A program made the position numbers and the translations under genes. Below the pieces are notes generated by a model. It was not told where the DNA came from. It ran no database searches and saw only the letters and a list, made by a program, of their open reading frames with translations. From contig DAITQM010000009.1 of NCBI GenBank assembly GCA_036832975.1, forward strand, positions 22,789 through 86,788: DNA of 64,000 nt, written 5' to 3'. Below are positions 54,617 through 63,223 of this stretch, piece after piece. Numbering within the stretch: the stretch's first letter is position 1; each line of letters starts with the position of its first letter. The stretch comes from DAITQM01 sp036832975. Lineage in GTDB: Bacteria > Pseudomonadota > Gammaproteobacteria > Xanthomonadales > Wenzhouxiangellaceae.

Positions 54617-54767
54617 CAGGTTGTTGAAAAACGCCATCCTGGCGTTTTTCAACGTCGCTTGCGAAAGGCGCGACTTTCGCTGCGCTCCCGAAATCAGCCG
54701 CTAAGGAGCGCCTGATTTTGCCGGGCCATCCGTGGCCCGGATTAGCAGGCTGTTTTTCAACAGCCTG
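54617..54767 (+). mobile_element. 151-bp MITE-like inverted-repeat element (complete)
   Basis: Third full copy, flanked by CTAA at 54613-54616 and 54768-54771. It lies 23 bp after the stop of the giant surface-protein gene. It differs from the other copies at a few internal positions only. Confidence 0.92.
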
Positions 54768-54851
54768 CTAAGGGTGCCAGGGGATGCCGGAATCATTCTT
54801 CCCCCGCTCGCAGGGAGTGGGGTGGGAGCGGGTTTCGCGCAATGAGCCGTT

Positions 54852-56285
54852 TCATTCATCAAGCAGGCGGGGATCGATATTGACCGAATGGAGCCGGCTC
54901 ATTGTCTGGATGCCGAGGGGCGAAAGTGAAATCGCGCCGTTGCCGGAACGACGGTGGCCGATCCAGCCGAGGCGGGCATCGACGAAATTGCAGCGGTTGA
55001 CGTAGATCGTGCCGCACGCCAGGGCCGCGATCAATGCTTCGCCGCGGGCCCGTGAGCGGGTGAAGATCGAGGCGGTCAGACCGTATTGGGTATCGGCGAT
55101 CAACTCGATCGCGGTTGCGTCGTCCGCAACCCGCATCACCGGCAGCACCGGGCCAAAGGTTTCTTCGCGCATCACGCGCATCGAGTGATGGGTTCGGGCC
55201 AGCAACGTCGGCGGCAGGAACAGGGCCGGCCCGATCGTTCGTGGCTCACCGCCGGTGACGATTTCGGCGCCGTCGGCGGCGGCGTCGGCCACGATCGCGG
55301 CGAGCGACTCGACCGCCGGCCGGCCGCCGCGCAACGGGCCGAGCGTGGTCGCCGGATCGCGCGGATCGCCCGAGACTTCGGCGGCCATCACCGCGGCGGC
55401 GCGGGCGACGAATTCATCGTGCAGCGCATCGTGTACGTAAACCCTTTTGACGGCACAGCACGATTGTCCCGAATTGTGCAGGCGGCCGATTTTCACTACC
55501 CAATTGACCGCCTGACCGACATCGGCATCGGCGGCGATATACGCCGCGTCGTTGCTGCCGAGTTCCAGCGAGTACTGGATGAACGGGTTCGGTACATCGT
55601 TCGCGGCGCGCCGCGCGACGCTGGCGGCGATGTCCCGCCCGCCGCGTACCGAGCCGGTGAAGATCACATGATCGATCGCGCCTTTTTCGATGATCTCGGC
55701 GGAAGTCGAAAAATCGACGATCACGTCCTGCACCAAGTGGTCGATCTTGTGCAATGTTCCGAATGCCCGTGCAAAATGTCTGCCGACCGACGGCGCCGTA
55801 GTGTGTTTCAACAGCACCGCGTTGCCGGCGAGCAGGGCGCAGACCGTACCGTTGATGGCGCAGAACAACGGGTAGTTCCACGGCGAGATGATGTATACGA
55901 CGCCCTTGGCGCGGTATTCGATACGACCCTCGAACGTTGCATCCCTGTAAACGCCAAGCGAGAGCGGTTCGAGGCAACCCTCGGACGCGAAGCGGCACAG
56001 GAACTTGGCCCGCTCGATCATGAATTCGAGTTCCTCGGCGGCGGCCGAAAGCGGTTTTCCGGTTTCGCTTGTGATGCCTTCGACGATGGCGTCGCGTTGT
56101 GTCGTAAAGTATTCGAGGGCCTTAACTACGGCAGCGGAGCGCACTGCCGGGGCAAGCGCTGACCAGCGGCGACTGGCACTTCTCGCCCAGCCGATTTTTT
56201 CTTCGATATCATGAAATCGTTCGCTGTCGGCGGTGAAAACCGTTTCTCCGGTAAACGGGTCATTGACGGTAATGGTCTCGTTCAT
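54852..56285 (-). CDS. Aldehyde dehydrogenase family protein
   Basis: NAD(P)-dependent dehydrogenase of 477 residues that oxidises an aldehyde to an acid. The cofactor region SPWNYPLFCAINGTVCALLAG, FTGSVRGGRDIA, the general base in LELGSNDAAYI and the nucleophile in NSGQSCCAVKRVYV are present, as is the C-terminal EETFGPVLPVMRV. The arrangement is closest to the succinate-semialdehyde-type group, but the substrate cannot be assigned. No other gene shares its transcript. 56286-56555 upstream is GC-rich with palindromes and no gene. Confidence 0.9.
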   Translation of the reverse strand: MNETITVNDPFTGETVFTADSERFHDIEEKIGWARSASRRWSALAPAVRSAAVVKALEYFTTQRDAIVEGITSETGKPLSAAAEELEFMIERAKFLCRFASEGCLEPLSLGVYRDATFEGRIEYRAKGVVYIISPWNYPLFCAINGTVCALLAGNAVLLKHTTAPSVGRHFARAFGTLHKIDHLVQDVIVDFSTSAEIIEKGAIDHVIFTGSVRGGRDIAASVARRAANDVPNPFIQYSLELGSNDAAYIAADADVGQAVNWVVKIGRLHNSGQSCCAVKRVYVHDALHDEFVARAAAVMAAEVSGDPRDPATTLGPLRGGRPAVESLAAIVADAAADGAEIVTGGEPRTIGPALFLPPTLLARTHHSMRVMREETFGPVLPVMRVADDATAIELIADTQYGLTASIFTRSRARGEALIAALACGTIYVNRCNFVDARLGWIGHRRSGNGAISLSPLGIQTMSRLHSVNIDPRLLDE

Positions 56286-56311
56286 CTCGTTCTCTCATGG
56301 TTGATTTTCCC

Positions 56312-56420
56312 CCTCCCCAACCCTCCCCCGCACGCGGGGGAGGGGGAAAAAGCGGACGCTCGCCCCGCGCGCGGGGGCAACAAGCGCGGGCGGTCGCCCG
56401 GCAAGCAAGGGGGGAGCAAC
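56312..56420. repeat. GC-rich palindromic stretch
   Basis: Upstream of the aldehyde dehydrogenase: CTCCCCCGCACGCGGGGGAG (56323-56342) is a near-perfect hairpin, and a second one, CGCCCCGCGCGCGGGGGC, follows at about 56362. No promoter is clear. Confidence 0.5.
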
Positions 56421-56555
56421 AAAAGGTGAATGTCGCTCTGCAAGCGGGGACAGGGTTCGAGTGATGTCTTGCATGCTCCTATTCCTGCGTGAAGAGGCCC
56501 AAAACAAATGCCGCCGTACAGCCGTGCTTCAATCGCGATCTATGCGACAGCGGTG

Positions 56556-57083
56556 CTAGGTAACGAACAGTTCACCGGTGGTGCCGAGTTTCGGCATTGC
56601 GCCTTCGAGTTCGAGCAGAAAACGCTTGGTTGCCAAGCCGCCGCCAAAGCCGGTGAGCGAACCGTCGGCGCCGATCACGCGGTGGCAGGGCAACATGATC
56701 GGGATCGGGTTGCGGCCGTTGGCGGCGCCGACGGCGCGGACTGCATTCGGTTTGCCGATCCGGGCTGCAAGCTCAGCGTAACTGATCGTCTTGCCGTAGG
56801 GAATCGATCTCAGAGTATGCCAGACGACGCGTTGGAATTCGGTGCCTTCCAGAGCGAGCGGCAGATCGAACTCGGTGCGTTGGCCGGTGAAATACTCGTC
56901 GAGCTGCGCGGCAACGGCGTCGAGCAGCGGGTGTGTCCCGGGTCTCCAGCGCGGATCGCGCGGTCGCGGATAACGCTCAGTGGGGAATTCGATCGCCTGG
57001 ACACCCGCGTCTGAGGCGGCCAGCCGCAGCGGGCCGACCGGGCTTGTGTGGAGACAATGGAAGATCGGTAAAGGCGTGTTCAT
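56556..57083 (-). CDS. ogt: Methylated-DNA--protein-cysteine methyltransferase
   Basis: Suicide repair protein that takes alkyl groups from O6-alkylguanine onto its own cysteine. 175 residues. The active site is C133 in IMLPCHRVIG; the helix-turn-helix region IPYGKTISYAELAARIG and the end GFGGGLATKRFLLELE are conserved. ATG 57083 overlaps the stop of the Ada-AlkA gene (ATGA), so both are made from one transcript. An upstream in-frame extension lies inside that gene and is not Ogt-like. Confidence 0.94.
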   Translation of the reverse strand: MNTPLPIFHCLHTSPVGPLRLAASDAGVQAIEFPTERYPRPRDPRWRPGTHPLLDAVAAQLDEYFTGQRTEFDLPLALEGTEFQRVVWHTLRSIPYGKTISYAELAARIGKPNAVRAVGAANGRNPIPIMLPCHRVIGADGSLTGFGGGLATKRFLLELEGAMPKLGTTGELFVT

Positions 57084-58624
57084 GCGGTTTTCCTCCGCGC
57101 GATGATGGTGGCCGGGCGCGGCTTGACGGCCTCGGCGGCAGCGCGCCACAAGTGAATCACGGAATAGGCCCGCCATGGACGCCACGCCTCGGCATGCGCT
57201 TCGAGGGCTTTGGCGGTCATCCGGCGGCCGTCGGTGGGTATGGTTTTCTGTAATACCAGATCGCCGGCCGGAAATGCATCGGGGTGAGCGAGTGCGCGGA
57301 GCGCGACGTAGTGCGCCGTCCAGGGACCGATACCCGGCAGGGCGACCCAGCGTTCGACGAATTCCGCTAATGTCTGTTCCGGACGGAAATCGATCCGGCC
57401 ATCAAGCAGGGCTTGGGCGATAGTCCGCACGGAGCTGGCGCGGGCGCGGGTCAACCCGGCGCCGGATAAGTCGGCGTCGGCCAGCATCGCCGGAGTGGGG
57501 AACAGATATTCCAGGCCGCTAGCGTGCGGTGTGGCCAGCATCGTGCCGAAACGTCTTGCCAGTCGGGCGGTGGCGGTGCACGCTGCCGCGATGCTCACCT
57601 GTTGGCCGAGCACGGCGCGAACCGCGATCTCGAAACCGTCTAAGCTGCTGGGCAGGCGCAAGCCGGGTCGCCGTTTCAGCAACGGCTTCAGCCGTTGGTC
57701 TGCGGACAAGACAGAAGCGATTGCCTGCGGGTCGGCATCGAGATCGAACATCCGGCGGATACCGTTCACCACCGCTTGCAATTGCTGCGGCGCGACGCCA
57801 TGCAGCTCGAGGCGCAGGGCAGGTTCGCCGCCGGGCCACGCACTGATGCGCAACCAACCGGGCGTCATGGCGGGCTCAGCCGGAGCGATCAGACGCTGAT
57901 AGCTGCACTCGTCGACCACTTCGCTGCCCGGTAACGCCCGGCGGCGTAGAAAGTCGAGCATCGCCGCCAGGTCGTAGGGCGGCCGATAACCCAGGCGCAG
58001 GACCAATGCACCACCGGGCACGGCAACCGGACGTTGGCGCAACTCGTGCGGCGCCATCCGGTAGGCGTCCTTGAACGCCGTGTTGAAACGGCGCAGGCTG
58101 CCAAAACAGGCGGCCATCGCAACATCGGTGATCGACATCTCGGTCTCGGTCAGCAACTGCTTGGCGAACAGCAGCCGGCGTGTGTTATGGACACGGAGCG
58201 GCGCCACGCCGAGGCGATCGACGAATAGCCGGCGCAATTGGCGTTCGCCCAGATGCAGTCGTTTGGCCAAAGCTGCGACCGGCGCGGTATCCAGCACGCC
58301 TTCGTCGATCAGCTTGATGGCGCGCGCGATCGCATCATCGCCGCGCCGCCATTGGCCGCCGCTCGGCGCCAGTTCGGGCCGGCAGCGCAGACAGGGACGG
58401 AAACCGGCGGCCTCGGCCGCGGCGGCATTCGGAAAATAGACGACGTTCCGGGGTTTTGGGGGCGGCGCCGGGCAGACCGGCCGGCAGTAGATCCCGGTGG
58501 TAGTGACGGCGGTGAAGAACAAGCCGTCGAATCGCGCATCGCGGCTGATCCGGGCTTGTTCGCAAACCGGCACGGGCGGTGTGGTGCGGGAAGGCCGGCC
58601 GGTGGATGTTGCAAGATTCAACAT
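57080..58624 (-). CDS. Ada-type regulator fused to AlkA DNA glycosylase
   Basis: 514 residues with three parts. An Ada N-terminal zinc domain has four cysteines (C47, C51, C78, C81: YCRPVCPA, CLRCRPE), one of which accepts methyl groups from phosphotriesters. An AraC-type DNA-binding domain spans about 95-195 (LAKRLHLGERQLRRLFVDR). A C-terminal AlkA 3-methyladenine glycosylase has the helix-hairpin-helix LPGIGPWTAHYVALRAL and catalytic Asp in FPAGDLVLQ. So one protein senses methylation, activates transcription and removes damaged bases. It is co-transcribed with ogt and probably controls its own operon. Confidence 0.93.
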   Translation of the reverse strand: MLNLATSTGRPSRTTPPVPVCEQARISRDARFDGLFFTAVTTTGIYCRPVCPAPPPKPRNVVYFPNAAAAEAAGFRPCLRCRPELAPSGGQWRRGDDAIARAIKLIDEGVLDTAPVAALAKRLHLGERQLRRLFVDRLGVAPLRVHNTRRLLFAKQLLTETEMSITDVAMAACFGSLRRFNTAFKDAYRMAPHELRQRPVAVPGGALVLRLGYRPPYDLAAMLDFLRRRALPGSEVVDECSYQRLIAPAEPAMTPGWLRISAWPGGEPALRLELHGVAPQQLQAVVNGIRRMFDLDADPQAIASVLSADQRLKPLLKRRPGLRLPSSLDGFEIAVRAVLGQQVSIAAACTATARLARRFGTMLATPHASGLEYLFPTPAMLADADLSGAGLTRARASSVRTIAQALLDGRIDFRPEQTLAEFVERWVALPGIGPWTAHYVALRALAHPDAFPAGDLVLQKTIPTDGRRMTAKALEAHAEAWRPWRAYSVIHLWRAAAEAVKPRPATIIARRKTA

Positions 58625-58739
58625 GCGGTCAGCTTACCACCGCCCGCCGGCCCGGACTCGCCGTTTTCGGACTCGGCAACCGCCCCGATCATGGCTCCTC
58701 AGACCCCAAACACGAGTGCCACAGGGGGGATACAGGCCT

Positions 58740-58768
58740 ATGACACGGCCTGGTGGATGTTTTATAAT
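58740..58768 (+). promoter_or_regulatory. Sigma-70 promoter of the tRNA gene
   Basis: ATGACA (58740-58745), a 17-bp spacer and TATAAT (58763-58768), followed by a GC-rich discriminator (CCCCTCCCGCC), as in strongly expressed, growth-rate-controlled stable-RNA promoters. The mature tRNA begins 32 bp downstream. Confidence 0.75.
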
Positions 58769-58800
58769 TCCCCTCCCGCCCCAACCCGGCGGCCCGCCTG

Positions 58801-58876
58801 GCCGGCATAGCTCAGTCGGTAGAGCAGCGCATTCGTAATGCGCAGGTCGGGGGTTCGAATCCCTCTGCCGGCACCA
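58801..58876 (+). tRNA. tRNA-Thr (anticodon CGT)
   Basis: A 76-nt cloverleaf with encoded CCA. Acceptor stem GCCGGCA/TGCCGGC; D arm GCTC..GAGC; anticodon stem GCGCA/TGCGC around the loop TTCGTAA (anticodon CGT, reads ACG); T arm GGGGGTTCGAATCCCTC. A good promoter lies upstream. Its 3' end is duplicated downstream. Confidence 0.96.
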
Positions 58877-59157
58877 ATTTCAAGCGATCGATGTCGTCAG
58901 GTGAAGACGGAAGCGATCGAGCCCCCCAATTCGAACCCCCGACAATAGACATGCAGGTTCGCAAGATCCCGCAGGAAGCGGGATCAACGGCCGAAGGCCG
59001 GCCCGCAGGGCGGAGTGCAGGGATGCACGGAGTCATCCCTCTGCCGGCACCAATTTCAAGCGATCGATGTCGTCAGGTGAAGACGGAAGCGATCGAGCCC
59101 CCCAATTCGAACCCCCGACAATAGACATGCAGGTTCGCAAGATCCCGCAGGAAGCGG
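58859..59157 (+). repeat. Duplicated tRNA 3' end with flanking sequence
   Basis: 58859-58981 recurs as 59035-59157 (123 bp, period 176). Each copy starts with the last 18 nt of the tRNA (ATCCCTCTGCCGGCACCA) and contains ATTCGAACCCCCGAC (58929-58943 and 59105-59119), a perfect 15-bp inverted copy of the tRNA T-arm region 58846-58860. No integrase gene is present. There is no convincing gene from 58877 to 59295. Confidence 0.9.
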
Positions 59158-59295
59158 AACGGCAAAGCTGGCGTGGCTCCGGCTACTGCTGGAGATCGGC
59201 AAATGGGGCGCTTATACTTCTATACGCGCACTCGGCCCAGTGGCGGACCTTGAATCCTATGAATCCGTCATGGCGCGGCTTTAAGGGGCGGGTTC

Positions 59296-59499
59296 ATGCG
59301 ATGGCTTGGCAGACCCGCGCTGACGATTTCTTTCCCCGACCTGCGGCTGGACGGCGCGGACACGCATTTATGCCCGCCCATGCCCAGAGACTGGTCCGAA
59401 TGGGCGGAGCCGCGCAGCTATCTGCGAATCGATGTCCAATGGCAGGATCATGTGCTCTCTGCCATGATCAGCGACGATTGGCCCGCCCACAGCTCCTGA
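59296..59499 (+). CDS. Small hypothetical protein
   Basis: 67 residues (MRWLGRPALTISFPDLRLDG at the start, ending DDWPAHSS). AAGGGG lies about 10 bp before the ATG and the stop is 13 bp before the DUF1622 gene, so it may be the first gene of a two-gene unit. No domain or signal is recognised. It may also be the remains of a longer gene cut by the tRNA-linked rearrangement upstream. Confidence 0.4.
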   Translation: MRWLGRPALTISFPDLRLDGADTHLCPPMPRDWSEWAEPRSYLRIDVQWQDHVLSAMISDDWPAHSS

Positions 59500-59512
59500 A
59501 GAGGAAACCGTC

Positions 59513-59872
59513 ATGACCGTCCAGACAGAACTTGCTAAGCCTGAAATGTTCGACAGCTTCATGCATTACTCCGGCATGGCGATCGAAATTACGGGGGTCA
59601 GCATTATCATCCTCGGCGCGCTGCTGTCAGGCCTGTTATACCTGCGCAGCCTGCTGCGCAGGGATGGGGCGGATACGGCCTATGCGAATCTGCGCACCAA
59701 TCTGGGCCGGGCGATTCTGCTGGGGCTGGAATTCCTGGTCGCGGCGGATATCGTCGGCACCGTGGCGGTGGAATCGTCATGGGACAATATCGGCATCCTC
59801 GCCGCGATCGTGCTGATCCGGACCTTCCTCAGCTTCGCACTGGAACGCGAGGTTCAGGCCCGCGAGGGATAA
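59513..59872 (+). CDS. DUF1622 family membrane protein
   Basis: 119 residues with about three membrane helices (ITGVSIIILGALLSGLLYL, AILLGLEFLVAADIVGTV, IGILAAIVLIRTFLSFAL). The conserved RxNLGRAILLGLEFLVAADI block and the end RTFLSFALEREV identify the DUF1622 family, of unknown function. AGAGGAAA precedes the ATG. Confidence 0.88.
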   Translation: MTVQTELAKPEMFDSFMHYSGMAIEITGVSIIILGALLSGLLYLRSLLRRDGADTAYANLRTNLGRAILLGLEFLVAADIVGTVAVESSWDNIGILAAIVLIRTFLSFALEREVQAREG

Positions 59873-60217
59873 ACCACCCGTGGATTTTACCGCGCGTAAC
59901 GTCCAATACACAGCGATCCATCAAGTCTAGGCCAGCCAGATGAACATGGAATCATGCGGAACGTCATGCGGATGTAACGGCCCGTCAAAGTCGCAGTACC
60001 TTCTTACGGCCGTCCTCCTCGTGGCGGGCTGTTTTATTATCCCGGCATAAAAACAGGCATGCCGGGTTAATATTGCCCAGCACGGCCGGCTGTATCGTGC
60101 GACCTCCGTTTACAAAATGAAACATTCCGTTTGAAGATGATTTGCAATTCGGGCTCAGAGTACGCCTGCCGATACGGCAAACATTTGTCCCAAACCAATT
60201 CACCAGGAGATCGTATC
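59873..60217. other. Intergenic region
   Basis: No convincing gene. A minus-strand frame of 72 codons (59985-60203) has no recognisable domain. The region is more AT-rich towards its right end and should contain the promoter of the Spy-like gene; an AGGAGA ribosome site is at 60205-60210. Confidence 0.5.
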
Positions 60218-61117
60218 ATGCAAAGAAGTGTGACCACCCGAACCGTGATATTGCTGGCGGCTATGTTCAGTGTGGCTGCGTTCGCCCAGTCGCCGGACGA
60301 GCGGGCCGACCGTCGAGCCGATCGCCGCTCTGACTTTCAGGAGCAGGTCGAACAATTCCGTGAGGCGCGCGAGCGTCTGACTGAGCTGGCCGAGGAGTTC
60401 AACCTGACCGATGAGCAGCGCGATGCGATTGTGCAGATCGCCGAAGCCGGCGCTTCGGAAGCCCGGGAGATCGGGTCCGAAATGCTGGCTAACCGGGATG
60501 CCATGACCACGGCGATCACCAGCGATCCGGTTGACAACGCCGCAATCGAGACGCTCGCGAACGCGCAGGCGGAGAGCGCCACCGAACTGGTACTGAACCG
60601 TGTCGACACGCTGAGCCAGATCCGGGCGGTGCTGACCGAGGATCAACTCGGTATGCTCACCGAAATTCGGGCTGTAGCCCAGGAGCGGATCGCCGCGTTC
60701 GCCAATGCGCCGCACCCGCGCCGCGATCGGCGTTTGGCGCTGCGTGCCTTGCGCCGCGAGTCGCGTGACGAGTTGCGTGAGCTGGCCGGCGATTATGGAC
60801 TGAGTGCTGATCAGCGTGCCGAAATCCGCGCCATTCTCGAACAGGCCGTGCCGGAAACGTTTGCGACGCTGACCGAGATGGCCGCCAACCGCCGGGATCT
60901 ACTCGCGGTAATCGCCGCCGAACCGATTGACCTGGCCGCGGCCGAGGTCGTCGCCCTCGACCAGGGCGCGCTTTTCGGTGAACTCGTCCTGCGCCATGCC
61001 GACACGCTGCTCCAGATCCGCGAAGTACTGACGACCGATCAGCTCAGCTTCATCGCCGAGTTGCGCGAGGTGATCAGCCAGCGTTTCCAGCTGATCGTAG
61101 AATCTATTAACATATAA
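60218..61117 (+). CDS. Periplasmic Spy/CpxP-like protein with two tandem domains
   Basis: 299 residues with a signal peptide (MQRSVTTRTVILLAAMFSVA, ending AFAQ). Helical LTxxQ-type motifs occur four times: FNLTDEQRDAI, AVLTEDQLGML, YGLSADQRAEI and EVLTTDQLSFI, the spacing of two Spy/CpxP units in tandem, twice the usual length. Such proteins act as ATP-independent periplasmic chaperones or feedback inhibitors of the Cpx sensor. The two-component genes directly downstream support that role. A terminator hairpin lies between them. AGGAGA precedes the ATG. Confidence 0.85.
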   Translation: MQRSVTTRTVILLAAMFSVAAFAQSPDERADRRADRRSDFQEQVEQFREARERLTELAEEFNLTDEQRDAIVQIAEAGASEAREIGSEMLANRDAMTTAITSDPVDNAAIETLANAQAESATELVLNRVDTLSQIRAVLTEDQLGMLTEIRAVAQERIAAFANAPHPRRDRRLALRALRRESRDELRELAGDYGLSADQRAEIRAILEQAVPETFATLTEMAANRRDLLAVIAAEPIDLAAAEVVALDQGALFGELVLRHADTLLQIREVLTTDQLSFIAELREVISQRFQLIVESINI

Positions 61118-61146
61118 ACGGCTCGGACTCTGGATACCGATCCCAG

Positions 61147-61177
61147 GGCTCGCCGCACCGGCGGCGAGCCTTTATTT
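61147..61177 (+). terminator. Rho-independent terminator after the Spy-like gene
   Basis: A 9-bp perfect stem GGCTCGCCG/CGGCGAGCC with a 6-nt loop (CACCGG), followed by TTTATTT. It lies 29 bp after the stop and before the response-regulator gene, so it may attenuate read-through from the abundant spy message into the regulator genes. Confidence 0.8.
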
Positions 61178-61192
61178 CGAGAATAGGGTTCA

Positions 61193-61912
61193 TTGAACAA
61201 CACTTCTTCCACCGTGGGCCGCCATATCCTCGTCGTGGACGACGACCCCGGGTTACGCGAGTTGCTGGCCCAGTTTTTGGGCCGACATGGCCTGCAGGTG
61301 AGCACGATGCCCGATGGGGCATCGATCGAACGCGAGCTTGTACGTCGCGCAGTCGACCTCATCGTGCTCGATGTCATGCTGCCGGGCGAGGACGGAATGG
61401 CGGTCTGTCGGCGGCTACGCGGACATGGACACGATGTTCCGATCATCATGCTGACCGGCCGCGGCGACGAGGTGGACCGGATCATCGGCCTTGAAATGGG
61501 TGCTGACGATTATCTCGGCAAACCTTTCAACCCGCGCGAACTTCTGGCACGCATCGAGGCGGTGCTCAGGCGCGCTGGAAACCGACCGATGGATTCAGCC
61601 GGTGTGGCGCGATTCGGGCCGTTCAGGCTGGACGTGTCGCGCCGCGAACTGACCCACGACGGGGCCCGGGTGCCACTGACCCGGGGTGAATTCGAGCTGC
61701 TGCGAGTACTGGTCGAGCACAGCGGTCGGCCATTGAATCGCGACCAATTGCTGGATCTCACCCGCGGCCGTGAATATGACGCGGTTGACCGGACGATCGA
61801 TGTGCAGATCTCCAAACTCCGGCACGCAATCGAAGAGGACACTTCCAATCCGCGCTACATCAAGACCGTGTGGGGGTTTGGTTACGTGTTCGTTGCGGAG
61901 CCGGAACCATGA
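61193..61912 (+). CDS. OmpR-family response regulator (CpxR/OmpR-like)
   Basis: 239 residues from a TTG start. Receiver domain: acidic pair in ILVVDDDPG, phosphoacceptor D60 in DLIVLDVMLPGEDG, and the Lys in LGKPFNPREL. A winged-helix DNA-binding domain follows (LTRGEFELLRVLVEHSGRPL, RTIDVQISKLRHAIEED, IKTVWGFGYVFV). It overlaps the histidine-kinase gene by 4 bp and follows a Spy-like gene, which suggests an envelope-stress role. Confidence 0.92.
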   Translation: MNNTSSTVGRHILVVDDDPGLRELLAQFLGRHGLQVSTMPDGASIERELVRRAVDLIVLDVMLPGEDGMAVCRRLRGHGHDVPIIMLTGRGDEVDRIIGLEMGADDYLGKPFNPRELLARIEAVLRRAGNRPMDSAGVARFGPFRLDVSRRELTHDGARVPLTRGEFELLRVLVEHSGRPLNRDQLLDLTRGREYDAVDRTIDVQISKLRHAIEEDTSNPRYIKTVWGFGYVFVAEPEP

Positions 61913-63183
61913 GACGCTGGGACACGATCGACCGTCGGGTCACGCTGGTCTTGCTGGCCACGGTGGTGCTGACCCAGGTCGGTGTTTACCTGGCATTGCG
62001 CGAGCTGGTGCGCGGACCCGCCGCTGAGCTGGTGGCCAGCACGCTGATCGCTGAGCTGGACCGGGCGCTGGAATCGCCGGTGCACGGGCGTGACTTGACC
62101 GCCAGCCCGTTCGATCTTCGCCTCGGAACACCACCACCGATTGCTGCTTCCCGCAGGCCGATAGTACCGATGGAGCGCGAGATCGTACACCGACTCGTGG
62201 CCATGCTGCCGCCGGGCGCCGAGATTCGCCACGGTGGAGCCGGCCTGGATCGCACGTTGTGGGTCCGGCCTGGGGCCGGACGGGAGTGGGTGGAGGTCAG
62301 CGGGTTCGGGTATCTGCAAAACGCTTTTACGGCGATTCTCATCGGCGCCCTTTTCGGTGGCCTGCTGGTGTTGATCGGTGCAGCGGTTTCAGCCCGCATC
62401 CTGACCCGGCCCCTGCGCCAGTTGGCAGCCTCTGCGCCGGCCCTGGTGCTGGGCGATACCTGCGCGGTGCCCGACGGCCCCCTCGAGGTGGTGGCATTGG
62501 GGGATTCGCTGCGTGCGACGGCACGCCGCCTGGCCGAAACGGAGCGCGAGCGGGAACTGCTGTTGGCCGGCATCTCGCACGATCTGCGCGCTCCGCTGGC
62601 ACGCCTGAAGCTCCGCGTGGCGTTGCTCGATGACTCGGCCGCGGCCCAGGGTCTCGAGGCCGATCTCGGCATCCTCGGCGCCATCGCCGACAGCTTTATC
62701 AGCTATGTCCGCGACGGCCGCGACGAGAATAGCAAACCGATCCAGCTCGACGAATGGCTGGCCGCCGTCGCTGCACCGTATCGCGATCGGGGATTGCTGC
62801 TGAACCTGGATCCGGCGTCGGCTTGGATTCGACCGCTGGCCCTGAAACGCGCCGTGGTCAATCTGCTCGAAAATGCGTTCGCGCACGGCCGGGCGCCGGT
62901 CTCACTGGACTGCCACACGAACGCCTCCGAATCCGTCATCGAAGTCCACGACCGGGGTACGGGTCTGAGTGAATCGCAACTGCGTCGCGTCCTGCGACCG
63001 TTCGAAACCTTCGACCAGGCTCGCGGCTCCAGCCATACCGGCCTTGGCCTGGCGATCGTCGACCGCATCGTCCGCCAGCACGGTGGCCGGATCGAACTGG
63101 TCAATGACCCGGCCGGCGGGCTGCGCGTCTTTCTCCGTCTGCCGCGAGGTGCAGCAGACGAAACTGACTTGAAATCACTGTGA
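61909..63183 (+). CDS. Sensor histidine kinase
   Basis: 424 residues. Two membrane helices (about 11-30 and 139-161) frame a periplasmic domain of about 110 residues. HAMP-like region at 161-210; HisKA with H224 in GISHDLRAPLARLKLR; HATPase with the N box LLENAFAHG, DRGTGLS and HTGLGLAIVDRIVRQHGG. It pairs with the overlapping response regulator. The arrangement is as in EnvZ/CpxA/RstB-type kinases. The signal is unknown. Confidence 0.93.
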   Translation: MRRWDTIDRRVTLVLLATVVLTQVGVYLALRELVRGPAAELVASTLIAELDRALESPVHGRDLTASPFDLRLGTPPPIAASRRPIVPMEREIVHRLVAMLPPGAEIRHGGAGLDRTLWVRPGAGREWVEVSGFGYLQNAFTAILIGALFGGLLVLIGAAVSARILTRPLRQLAASAPALVLGDTCAVPDGPLEVVALGDSLRATARRLAETERERELLLAGISHDLRAPLARLKLRVALLDDSAAAQGLEADLGILGAIADSFISYVRDGRDENSKPIQLDEWLAAVAAPYRDRGLLLNLDPASAWIRPLALKRAVVNLLENAFAHGRAPVSLDCHTNASESVIEVHDRGTGLSESQLRRVLRPFETFDQARGSSHTGLGLAIVDRIVRQHGGRIELVNDPAGGLRVFLRLPRGAADETDLKSL

Positions 63184-63223
63184 TAAACCCACCCGATGGG
63201 CCGCCGCCATTCGGGAGGCCTTG

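Noticed and set aside
58929..58943. Second tRNA gene downstream, on the opposite strand
   Set aside because: Only the T-arm portion is present in inverted form; no acceptor, D or anticodon arms can be drawn.
61193..63183. Two-component system as the ComA/ComP partner of the peptide
   Set aside because: It lies about 30 kb away, beside a Spy-like gene, is OmpR-type with a short periplasmic domain, and lacks the multi-TM input domain of ComP.
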